Below, piece by piece: positions 35,580-46,443 of a DNA stretch of 52,927 nucleotides (position 1 is the stretch's first letter; every line of letters starts with the position of its first letter). A model generated the notes under the pieces. It was not told where the DNA came from, searched no databases, and saw only the letters and a program-made list of their open reading frames with translations. A program made the position numbers and the translations under genes. Source of the DNA: Paraglomus occultum (lineage: Eukaryota > Glomeromycota > Glomeromycetes > Paraglomerales > Paraglomeraceae); NCBI GenBank assembly GCA_910592205.1, contig CAJVPJ010000057.1, positions 1-52,927 on the forward strand, read 5' to 3'.

Positions 35580-37222
35580 TTTTTTGTGCTTCTGACTTTT
35601 TATGTTTGATATAGTTATCAAAATTTTGTAAACAATAACTGTTATGATAATCAGTAATGGTTAATATCGTGTATTTTATCTAAGCTCTGCTAAATTAACA
35701 CAATAAAACAAAATAAAATAAAACAAATAAAGTATAAAACGTATGCTCTTTTTGTGAATGCTCGTAAACTGTGACTATATGGCCAAGGGTAGTGAAAATA
35801 TTTCTACCGCATGTCCTTGATTCAGCTGTTAAATGGTCGACTTAGACATTAAATAGTCGGTTAAAAGAACAACCGGAATTGTTCAACTCATACAAACAAT
35901 TATAAGAATCTAACACGGACTTTAACGGAAACCTTATTGTTAGGATAATGTTACATATCCACCATATTGATATCCGAGACACATTAGTTCACACTTTCAA
36001 CGGGCGACCAGGGAATGGATTAACGTAACAGCCATCGAGCAGAGGTGCTGTAAAGTAAAAAATGTTAGACATACAACGTTAATTTCAACAAATAGTAGAC
36101 TTATGTTAACGTGTTTACAAATGATACTTTCAAATACCAGGAACTGTAAATAACATAAAAGCGTGAACACAACATGTACTAACAAAGCTACTCCGGCTGA
36201 CATAATTTATCGTGATCATCATTCTTTGACAATAGGCTGGAATAACGAATTTGTAATGTCTTCTTGACAAGCTTAAAAACCCCATAGTTAATATTTTGCC
36301 AATTGGCGAGTTACTCTCTCTTAGAATCTATTGTAAAATCAAGAGACCAGCCATTTAAACGACGTGTAATAAAGTTTTATTGATATAACAACCGCGTACA
36401 AGATGGCATTCTCCTTAATTACAGACCGTTTAACGCATGCATCTCCTGAGTATTAGGGGGCTTATTATTATGTGCAGATATAAGAATTCGACATTTGTGT
36501 CCCTATGTTTTCGTATCCACAAGTAATTTATATTTACCAATAAACAAATTTTGGTCGAGACGATAAAAAAGTCAAGCCATCTTTTTGTAAATCGAACCTT
36601 TGCGTAAGCGGACATCATTCGAAGATGTTATCTTGTAATAAAGTTGTGTCTTCATGACACAAAATCTTACTCCGGGTAATAGATAATCGGAATTTTACCA
36701 CGTTGCACGAGCTCAAACATTATTTCTTCATTGGATTGCTCAACTGGCCCTTTCCTCCATAAATAGAAAGATTATGAGCTGTACGACATATCAGGTGTTG
36801 TTCTGGACCATCAACTCCGGTATTATCTCATTGGTCAGCCTTGATCGCCCCTTATTTACATCATGATTGTAAGATAACAGGCCACATCCAGAACGTGTGT
36901 ATTTCACTCGTAGGTGCAATCAACAAAGAACGCAAATCACCAGAATGTATGTACAACTTACTACTATTCACAATTGCGGAAAGAAATCCAAAAACCGTGA
37001 AATTAATCGGAGTTGATCTTCCCGACGTATTGCCGTACGTGAAGATAGAATCTTCAGAACGACTGCTTGCTTTTCTCCACATATTATCTCACAAACATGG
37101 TTTCTGTTTGTTATCGAGATCGATTAAGATGCGTCTTCAGGAAATGCCTATGTGACCTTTATAAGCTCTATTTCAATAATTGTTTAGAAATTGGTTAGTT
37201 CTGTAGAAAGATCATTAATTCA
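35580..37222. other. No gene supported; one 104-codon ORF
   Basis: The + ORF at 36841-37155 reads fairly coding-like (NPKTVKLIGVDLPDVLPYVK) but matches nothing I know. The minus strand around 36546-36605 resembles 50997-51055 (shared tcgattnncaaaaa then atggct then gacttttt), a probable dispersed repeat. Confidence 0.35.
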
Positions 37223-37224
37223 TA

Positions 37225-37678
37225 CAGTGTGTTACAAAAGTCTTTAGACAAGCAGGACTAAATTAAGTCTGCAACAGTCTCTTCCGATACTGTGTAAACA
37301 TGGCTGACCAATTCATGTTGATATCATAAGTGACACGTTGTTGGAGCTAATAAGATGCTCGGTAGAAGTGGCATCTCTAACAAATTATGATTCTAACAAC
37401 TTAGCTATTAAGGACTGCCCACTAACAGTCCTCATATAAATTTTATTGAAAACTTATGTGTCATTGTGAAGGAAGAATAGGGAAACAACAACCAAGAAAT
37501 ATTAATATTGCGGAATTCGAACAGTTTATGATACATTAAATCCCGTAATTAAGAACATGGCCGGCTTATACTTAATAAATAAAATGCCTAGCTTTTAGCT
37601 TCTTTAAAGAGTATCTTAATTGTCTGATATAAAGTCATGGGTTAAATATTTGTGTCCAAAGACTTTTGTAACACATCG
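37225..37678 (+). mobile_element. 454-bp deleted Tc1/mariner element with TIRs and TA duplication
   Basis: The left end cagtgtgttacaaaagtc (from 37225) and the right end, reverse complement cgatgtgttacaaaagtc (to 37678), match over about 26 bp with three differences. Both ends are flanked by TA (37223-37224 and 37679-37680), the target duplication of Tc1/mariner. Inside, near 37410-37470, a frame gives LPTNSPHINFIENLCVIVK, a worn NSPDLNPIENLW..VK block with a frameshift and a stop. So this is not a random MITE but an internally deleted autonomous element. Its interior matches the remnant at 22.3-22.7 kb. It cannot move on its own. Confidence 0.85.
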
Positions 37679-37869
37679 TATTTTTGACCCTATTTGTCTG
37701 CGGAGCAGGAAGAATTTCGTATATTCCTATGCAACATCGTGTGCATATCGACGTTATGATTTATTCTGTTTCTTTAAAAGCGCCATACAGGACTAATTAA
37801 AAAAACTCTCACAATAGATGGGATTCTTAAAAATACTATTGTTGCACAAATATTAATGGAATTCTTTTT

Positions 37870-38450
37870 TGCTAATTAGTTGTTCCGACAGTTATATAGA
37901 AGCTGCATATGGTTAGGAGTTTGAGCCCATTCATCCTGTAAGGCAATTTCTAACTCTAATTCTCTTGGATGGGATATCGAATACGACGTTCCAATTCGGA
38001 CCACAAATGAAATGTTCAAGTCAGGCGATTGACTTGGCGAATCGGATAAAGTTTTGATCTTTTTCGCCGCAATCCACTCAACAACAATAAATTGGTAGCT
38101 CACGCAATAAATGTTTTCCCAAGTATTTTTATGTAGGATAATCTAACCATTTTGCCTTCTATTTTAACAAGTAGCCCCAATTCTTTACCTGAAAAGTATT
38201 TCCATACCACCACCACCACCATGTTTTACCGAAAAAATAATGTTTTCAATATTAACGCGTATTCCAGAGTTTTCCAAATACGCCCCGGTTCATCTGTTTT
38301 AATAATAGTAAATCGACTTTCATCGCTCCAAATAACGGTTGCCTATTTTCTTACTGACCATTTTTTTCTCTCAAAGCACCAATTGAGTCGATTTCTCTTT
38401 GCTGCGACGAGAGAAGAGGTTATGCTGCTGGAACGCAAGGGCTAAATTCA
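37870..38450 (-). pseudogene. Tc1-like transposase remnant, near full C-terminal half
   Basis: Reading down the minus strand, the Tc1 signature blocks come in order. FSRRSKEKS is near 38400. ATVIWSDESRFTI (about 38340-38310) carries the first catalytic Asp of the DD34E set. A GRIW block follows, then KHGGGG-type DNA at 38210-38225 (read with one stop as NMVVVVVWKYFSGKELGLLV). Last is SPSQSPDLNI, then SHPRELELEIALQDEWAQTP (ORF 37876-38103). The middle Asp segment (QQDNAP) is lost between 38150 and 38110. Frameshifts and stops make it dead. It sits directly beside the 454-bp element but is a different subfamily. Confidence 0.82.
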
Positions 38451-39892
38451 ATCTTATGCCAATACTTTATGAAGGCGCGGTCAGAAAGTTGAATGCCAGT
38501 TATCAGTTATCAGTTATCGTAAATACATGTAAATAAGCGTTTCTTGGAAGCTGTCATCTTATAAACTATGTTATCGGTGATTACGCATCGTAAACTTAAA
38601 CGTGTTAAATCAAAAATTTATTTCCCAAGTTGCTTCTGCTTGCTTCGGCTTTATTTATACCAGAGTTTGCGTAATTTTAAGACCACATATCTTAAACAGT
38701 TTCCTTAATTATATTTTTTTTTTTTGGGGGGGGGGGGGACGCTAATATTGACCTTTGAAATTTCAATAAATATGAAGTACCGGTTCACAATTGTTTAGAA
38801 AGTCATTGATAAGTATATAATTGGTTGCAAAATATCTACATATTTGTGTGTGAGTTTCGGGATGGTCCGTGTGCAATAATTGGGCGTGTACATCATAGAC
38901 AGTGGCAATTAGGTGAAGAGGTATTGGTTATCAGATTATTTTCGTACAATTTAGTTTTTTCCCTAGCACAGAATAGTTGAATAGCAAGCCAACCAGAAAT
39001 GATCGATTAACACCAGAATTTATCTAATAAAGTATTGTTAGTAATCCGAAGGCAATTAGATTCAAAACCCTTTGTTTGTTTGTTCAAATTAAAAATTGAC
39101 ATTTACCATAAGTTATTGTTCTCATAACGATTGTTAGCTGCGCTTATGACCTTTTGTTCAAACTTCCCAGTTTTAGAGATCGAGACATCCGCTCCGAAAA
39201 TGTCAAATACTACATACATAAATATAATATGAATATGTATACAGCAATTCTATATCTCCGCTGTTACGTGCTTCGATAATCTTCTGTTATAGTGATTTCC
39301 CAAAGCATTTATATTACTAATACTATACGCATAGTATGCATGCGATAAGGTTTATCATTCCCAGTGTTACTCAAATTGCTGTTGCATATATTTAAGTTTT
39401 TACAAATATTCCTAGTTACCTAGCAGAGCGCCTACGAACATCCGGCTTTATAAGTATACCACGTTAAAATGTCAATTCAAGATGATATGTGTTAGTAACA
39501 TGTAACATTCGTAAGTGCAATCACGAGAGTGATAAAAACATTCTAGTCATGTTTTGTGTCAACTTAAAATTTATTAGTAACGCATTGCGTAAACTGATTG
39601 TGCCCAAAACATGTCTAAACAGTGTCTTGGTCTATTTGGGGGGGCACTGTATTCAGTGGTCTACGGTATGATTTTGCTCACGAAGAGAACGTCCGTATCA
39701 GAGCAAACATATTATTGTCGTCGTACCGTGTTATTGTATAATTTTATTTTATAATTATTGCATACAAACGTACATAAAAAACTTATTAATAATGGTTGGG
39801 TTAAGACACAACGGGAACGGCTTATTATCCAAATTCATATAATTTTCATATAGCTTATCGATGTATCGTAAAATAACCCAAGGATTATCAAC
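38451..39892. other. No gene; poly-T/poly-G junction
   Basis: A run of 12 T followed by 13 G lies at 38714-38738, a striking homopolymer pair that may be hard to sequence. Short ORFs only (e.g. 39489-39671). A small triple repeat of agttatc occurs near 38502-38520. Confidence 0.5.
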
Positions 39893-40733
39893 TCAAAAGT
39901 TACAATCGTTAGGTTGGTTGAGATTAATTTTGTTTGCAATAAATTTTGCATAATCTCTCAGTTCCTCTGCAGTCTAAAAATTTGTAGATGTATTAATTAT
40001 TGTTCTAATAACGCAAAGTCGCTTGTCAATAACTTACCATTTGTGCAAGTTTTTGTTTGTCGATACTGTAATTTACCACAGTTTTGCACTCATACTCAAA
40101 GTCTACAATATCGACGGACCTATCCAAATTAACAAAAGGCTGTTCTTCTTTGTCGTCTCTTGCCATTCTTTGTTTGTCCAAATGCTCGACTACCATGACA
40201 GGGCTATGTCCTGTAAAATCTAACTCTCTAGGAACAGTTCTACGTTTTCGGCCGCGCGGCAATCTTGAAAAAGACTTTAAATATTGTTGTTGAGTGTTTT
40301 GAAAGTGTTGGACATAAAATGACGGCAAGTAATTCTTACCATAGTTGTTAGCTCTTTCTTGTTAATATTATTCTTTGAAAAAAATATTGCGTAGTTAGAG
40401 AACTTATTAGTCGACTGACATAAAACGCTTTTAAAGTTTACCAGAACAGATAAGTAAATCTTACCATAGCCGCTAATTCTTTTTGATTAACGCAGTCTTC
40501 GACGTGAATTAACTCTTTTGGCAGACTTTCCAAAATGTCAATAGAATTTTCCAAACTGTCTGTTATCGGCAGTATTTTTTTGCACTTCGAACAGTCTTTT
40601 TTCGCCAATTTTTTGTTCTGGTTGACTTTTTATCAACAACAACCATGACTGCGTTCTTCCCCGTAAAATCCAATTTTGCAGGAATCTTTGATTTAACACG
40701 CTTAGGTTTACGGTGCGTAATCACCGATGACAT
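39893..40733 (-). CDS. Four-exon gene with duplicated exon module, unknown function
   Basis: Minus-strand exons at 40733-40465, 40372-40340, 40274-40038 and 39973-39893, with introns of 92, 65 and 64 nt. Donors are GTAAGA, GTAAGA and GTAAGT, and all joins are phase 0. The start is MSSVITHRKPKRVKSK and the end QPNDCNF then TGA. Exons 1 and 3 are duplicates. Both have a basic stretch (RKPKRVKSK / RGRKRRTVPR), then KLDFTGKNAVMVV / ELDFTGHSPVMVV, an SIDI / SVDI block, and an exon end NQKELAAM / DKQKLAQM. Exon 2 (11 codons) is a third copy of just that end (NKKELTTM). Exon 1 needs a frame change near 40660 (its length is 269 nt, not a multiple of 3). This is either a sequencing or mutational indel or an implausibly short intron, so the gene may be decaying. 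A CSKC pair sits after the shift. I recognise no family. The basic start suggests a nuclear or nucleic-acid role (weak inference). Confidence 0.55.
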
Positions 40734-43700
40734 GGTTGAAGGAAACGGTGGTTGTCCAAGATACGTTTGCGCACTTGTATTTATATTTGTTCTCTCATGT
40801 TACACGATGACAAATGTCTCATCTCAATGGGTTTCGACTTTATGCACTTTATTGGTGCAAGAAATTATTCACAGTCTCGAAACGAGTCATAACAATCACA
40901 TTAAATAATCATAGTCTATGGTTCCTTTAACAGATGGTCGAAACATTTGGTCGAACAGAAACAGTTACTAAGACAATTTGATAAACAATATGCAAAACTA
41001 TGACTTCTCATAGATATAAACAAATAATAAAATTAGATAGTTAATACATTGATTAGACTTTTTCTTTAAATCAGAATGTTCTAATCCCTGATGCTTTTAG
41101 GTCCAATATTATTGTCATTATGCGATGCAGATGGTCTTTTCGTTAAGACGTTTTGAGACGGTTATACGGTTGTTTTTATATATACTTCGGTGACTTGGTC
41201 TTGTAAAATAGTCATAATCAAAATTATCATTTGCTTGGATTTATAACAAATTCTTACGGCTAATGAGCCGGTTAATATTTACGTTTCATCACAGACCTTT
41301 ATTTATGAGCTTGGCAGAGCCCACCCCGGTCGAGAGAAAAGAAATTAATATACTTTTACTTCCTATGCTTAATAATTTCGGAAAGCTGTATTTTTAGTTT
41401 AACTAAATATTATGTGTTTTAAAGCAACTATTGGCTTGTATGGTCAACAGGCCAAATACAAACAAGCGACTAACGCAAACATACAGACCGTTAAGAAACA
41501 AAATGAACATCAATAACGGCGAAGGCAGTTAACTATTCTGTTACTGACATCGACACCTTGCATATTTGGTCGGATATGCCTCTTTTACTTATAAATAGCA
41601 CTGCGCTTCATTAACTCTTGAACTAATTGTAAACCTAATCTTGTCCTGAAACAAGAACCAATAACTGTCACGCAATGTACATGAGGTCTCCAGAGTTTAT
41701 AAATATTCGCAGTATTCAATTAATTAACACTTTTGCTGAAGTTTTTTTTAACAGACTTCTAAATGTTAAAAAAAGACGTACAGTGAGCCGACGCAAAGTT
41801 ACAGACCGCCTTAAGTTTCTATAAAAGGCTTATATTAAAATCTCTATTGTCATATTTTGTATCACACAAACATTCACGTAAACATTCCATTTAGAACTAA
41901 ACAGTGGAAATGCAGAAATAACAGCAATATTGTAAACAAATACTTTTTAACATAAACAACAAATGGATTATTAAGTTAATAGAGCTCTGTCAGATTATGT
42001 AATCGATGCTATAAAGTTAAAAATTGACGTAATTTTCTCAGTCAATTATTTCTAATATATTTACTATTACACTTTTGTAAGACGTAACCGGGTTATTATT
42101 TGGATATTACTTTAAAATTCTGACCCAAGATTTAATTATTAGCAATAAACAAATTATTTGTTTCGATTGAAACGTTGCTTTGAATGTCACCCGATTTCAA
42201 CAAATCGTCTAAACTAGCTAACTAAATATATCAACTGTATACAGGCCAGACGCTGTTCAATAATATTGTATACATGGCTCAAATATTTGTTCAAGTACAT
42301 ACGTTCCATCTTATGTTTACACGTATTGTATATTCATTGTTCCAGATATCCATTGTGCATGTCTAAATCGGAAACACAAGGCGTAAATACAACAATATTG
42401 ATAGAACCATCGCTATATCTAAGTTTATCCCGAGTGTCTATTTTTTATTAAACACCACAAACTTTATTCAACAAAGGGTCTTAAGTTTTATTGGCCTTTG
42501 TATTTAGGAGCGCAAATGATATGTAAAGCATCTTTCGAGTTCTAACTTTTTAAATACCAGAGCAAACCAATAAATAACCTCGGCCCGTGTTTTATGTAGG
42601 TATTTGCGTGTATTTTCGCAACCAACCATCCCGTTAAATAATTCGTATAACGATAATATTTTTAAAAGATCAATATATTGTGAGGTTTTCTTTTAATTAT
42701 TCCTGTATTAGGACAACGGGCAACTGTGGCGTTTTCAAGGAAACAAAATAATTTATGCACGGATCTGCAATAAATACGCCATATTACAAAACTTTTTGAA
42801 AGTTCGATTATATCCAATAGTACATAATAATAACGTTCTACAGAATTAACTAATATCTTAATTAATATTAATAAGATAAAAAGACTTATAAAAGTCAAAT
42901 CGGCATTTTGTCGGGATAAGCAAACCATTACAAATAAGTATTCACATTTCTCATTGAATTCTGATAACAAACTAAAACTACGTTTGTGAAATAATATGAA
43001 TTTTACTATTTTTATTACTACCGAATTTTACTATCATTTTCTGTCTTCCCCTTGTCTGTTTAAATTGCGACTGGCTTTTGAGAAGACGTTTTTATAAGAA
43101 AAAGTATAGTTTTTTTATTCGTATACATCGCCCGATATATGTTATACGCCGTTTGAGTTAATCAAGTAGACTTGGCACGAACTCAATAACAATACCTCTT
43201 CCTATTGGTTAAACTTTTTTTTGCCCACATGCTCCCAACGTATAATAAACATTTTGCATAACTCTTTGTTTTGTTTCCTAATTAAGAAAAGCCTATAATC
43301 ATTTACATTCAGTTTATGTTATTGCTGAGCAAGTGGGCAAAACCAAATCCAATAAGGACTCCTAATTTTCGAACGGCGAAATGCCTTTCTCTTCTTTGTT
43401 TCGCAATTGTGTGACTAATGCATTTGCTTCTATGATTAAATTGTCTATAAGAATATGCTTTGTTAAGTAAAAAAGAATCATGCTTATGCGTAATTAGTAC
43501 GACAACGCTTGCGTAGATGTAGCACAAAAATCTTTTCCGACATAAAAAGTTTTGCGCGTATACATTTGACTTTTATAACTCCCAAAGCTATTTCGTTTCT
43601 TCAAAGCATTTTCTGTGTTTATTTAATGAGGCGCAGAACTACGCTCGTTTGCTTCAGTTTTTATGCATTTCTGTTGTTTTCCGTTAGCTCATGGTTCATT

Positions 43701-44415
43701 TGTCTGCCAGTTGTCTCACTTAGGTTTACATTACAAGAGCAAATTTCTTCTTCTTTGCATGCGCATTTGACATCAATTCCCTATTTTTGTTAGACCGCTG
43801 CAATTTCAAGTTAAAGGGCTACATGCCGAATCCCCACGTACAGGCTACATGTCTGTACAAAACTGCAGTCGACTGGTCCGTGCTATGGTGAAAAATGCTG
43901 CTGTATAATGGCGTTGTGGCACAGGGCGGTGATATAATGTATGACCCCCTGTATTACTTCGAGTCATTCCTTTCATCGGTTAAAGGTATAAGCCGTATCG
44001 TTAAATAAAACTATTACTCTATAGTTAGTCTTCATAACATAATAAAGTTCGATTAATTTAATTTACCCAACTACCAGTTGATTATCTTATCATAAGACTT
44101 TTCATAGCAATCGAGTCCAGGTAATGGATATTTGTTGCTCGAGTATAAATGTCAATGGAAGCATAGCAAAAAAGACTTAGAACCCTGGAACGTTCTAGCG
44201 TGATGTGGATTACGTTATTTAGAAAATTAAAAACCAAACCAATCCAACAATAAACTTTAATATAAAATTAAATGTAATATAAAATTTTCTTCGGATACAA
44301 CCACATTGAATCAATAGACGTTGTATTTCGCATAATCAAAACGCTTACAACAAGATTATTTCTTTCACAACCATACATCAAACAGTTTTAGAGAAGACAC
44401 TTATATTATAGAGTG
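40734..44415. other. No gene supported
   Basis: AT-rich. The longest ORFs (42662-42970 minus, 102 codons; 43509-43793 plus, 94 codons) lack known motifs. A palindromic gtttcgattgaaac occurs near 42160. Nothing links to the split gene ending its 5' side at 40733. Confidence 0.45.
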
Positions 44416-44426
44416 CTTAATAGAGT
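44416..44426 (+). promoter_or_regulatory. Shared upstream word of Myb genes A and D
   Basis: cttaatagagt, 50 bp before the ATG of gene D, identical to the word before gene A. See 17222-17232 for the caveats. Confidence 0.3.
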
Positions 44427-44465
44427 AGTCAGTGATACCTAAAAATTGCTGATTGCAACTGCAGC

Positions 44466-45005
44466 ATGAGTAGAGCGTGGTCGCCAAAGGTATAATTTTT
44501 AACAAAATAAGCTGTATTCGACTACACTGGTATGGCTCATATCTAATCTCTTATCTGTACACAGGAAGTTAATATTCTTGTTAGTTTTGATAACGGAGAA
44601 TGTGGGAGAAGGATGAAAGCATTCTATTTGAGTCATAAAACCGCAAAACAATGTGCTGATAAATTGAAAGACATTCGGGGATGTATGTACATTCATTTAA
44701 GCAGCATCGTTTTTTGGTCTTAATTAGGAGTATAAGTTGCTTGTTTTAACACACGTGCTGTTCGGCTTGTAACTTTCTAACATGACTCGTATACGTTATA
44801 TATTCCGCCAGATGTCGATAGACCATTCACTCCTTTTGAGTGTGATATGATTCGACAGTTGTATCGGAAACATGGGCCTCGATGGAGAAGAATGTCCGCA
44901 ATCCTCCACCGCTCTCCTCAAATGATAATGGAGTGTTGGTTCGCTATGGACGAAGAGGCTAAAAGAATACGCAAAAAAATGGCTGTCCAAAGGCTTCTTT
45001 CTTAA
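44466..45005 (+). CDS. Mini two-repeat Myb/SANT protein D (3 exons, 111 aa)
   Basis: Exons at 44466-44489, 44565-44682 and 44812-45005 join in frame. Introns are 75 nt (phase 0) and 129 nt (phase 1, GTATGT donor). Exon 1 (24 nt) and exon 2 (118 nt) have exactly the same lengths as in gene A, and intron 1 is alignable with that of A. This makes A and D recent duplicates separated by 27 kb. Repeat 1 is worn: W5 is kept but the second and third aromatic positions are Met25 and Leu42 (QCADKLKDI). Repeat 2 is intact with F53, W72 and W90 (HGPRWRRMSAIL, HRSPQMIMECW). The tail RIRKKMAVQRLLS is almost that of A. Three residues before the tail in A are missing here. Probable nuclear Myb/SANT protein that contacts DNA mainly by repeat 2 (inference). 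Confidence 0.82.
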
Positions 45006-45137
45006 ATTTATCAGCTCCTTTTCATTGATATAAGTAAAATAAGCAATATGAACAAGCCATAACGTAAGGAAAACAATATGATTTAAAAGAAATATAGAGT
45101 TCAATGGGGAGATCGAACAATCGTCTCACCAACAAAT

Positions 45138-45191
45138 ATTCACCAACATTATTTCGAAGTTATAATTTTTGGTTATGATTGTCGGTGGGAA
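45138..45191. repeat. Weak third foldback of the CCGACAAT family
   Basis: ttcaccaacattatttcgaa (45138 onward) is roughly complementary to ttatgattgtcggtgggaa (45173-45191). It resembles the arms of the 11.7 and 31.8 kb elements but with several mismatches. Confidence 0.35.
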
Positions 45192-45740
45192 AATTATCAT
45201 TAGAATCGGCGGTCGATTATGTACACAACTTACCACAAGATATACATAGCTTACACTACAACAATATATTGGCTTTTCCTTTCACCTTTCCAGGGAACAT
45301 ATGAATGACAGTTTGTTTATAAGAAAACGACTGCTATTTCCACACCTTTGTTTATGGGATTTGCTACTCTCACGACAAATAAACATGTACCATCAGAAAA
45401 AGAGAAGATATTATTAATAAAGTTATATGTAAAGCATATTTAATTAATATTACAACTAGAAATTTTGCCGGCTCTAACGGACTGACGCGTGCAGTATCCG
45501 TTTGTAATATTAATATTACGAATTTTTATTGTTGGATGATTAGAAACACATAATGAAAAGTCGGTTTCTTTTTCGAACTATGTAAGTCACAATATTATTT
45601 GAACTAATTGATTGTATTTTCGAAAGAAAGTAACGATATATTTAGTCGCATCATCGTTTTAATTCTACAAGTAGTATTGAGTTTACATATGTATAACATC
45701 GATATCCTTACAATAAAATATTAATATCTGTTTTAAATTT
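45192..45740. other. No gene seen
   Basis: AT-rich intergenic sequence. No readable coding block on either strand. Confidence 0.5.
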
Positions 45741-45744
45741 CGCA

Positions 45745-46190
45745 TCTTTTTTTTTTAAAAAAAAGTACAACCGATTAGCTTCAAACTGATATGCAATAGA
45801 TGGGTTCCACTTTACGTAAACGCTTTGTCTCCTACCCCCTCGAGAATTTGCTGATGGATTGAGGTCAAAATTGTTACTCGGCCATTCAGTAACTTCAGAA
45901 ACGTTCTCCTGAAGGAATGAGTTTTGCAAGCTTATCAGAGAATTATTTAGGAATGATGTTTGACTTTTTATATTATTTACTAATCAGTCAATACTTTTGT
46001 CCAGTGGGTGTACGAGAAATATGTAACGTTAAATCATTATCTAGCAGACCTTGCAACAGTAGTCGTGCATTATTTATTCCGATATTCGGGTATTTATCCG
46101 CCACTTTTATCGTAATCCGCATAACGTTGAATAATCTGGAAGAGCGGCAGACGACAGAATAAGCGGGCGGAAAATACTCGATTAAAAACA
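45745..46190 (-). pseudogene. Tc1-like transposase remnant
   Basis: On the minus strand, 45929-45745 reads ENVSEVTEWPSNNFDLNPSA then VYVKWNPSIAYQFEA. This is the Tc1 block ..VLEWPSNSPDLNPIEN..K+RV..KWNPS...LEA with a lost IENLW. Upstream, 46190-45990 resembles the N-terminal helix-turn-helix part (RITIKVADKYPNIGINNAR). The catalytic core between the two is deleted. Stops and frame changes are present and no TIR was found. Confidence 0.68.
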
Positions 46191-46443
46191 ACTAATTAAT
46201 TCGGTGGCATGACCCTTGTGGGCTATTATGAAAACAGCGTGTTAACCACTTATTAGAAAGGAAAAAACGATTAGTGTTGAAAGTTGACATGGTTTTATTA
46301 GAGACTAGGAGGTCACAAATTGACATCATATTAATAGTAATATCTATACTATGTATTTGTGAAACCATAATCCGAATAAATTAAGCTCATGAAATTGTGG
46401 TCAGAAAGCCGATTCTCGGTTTATTATGAAGATCACTGTACCT

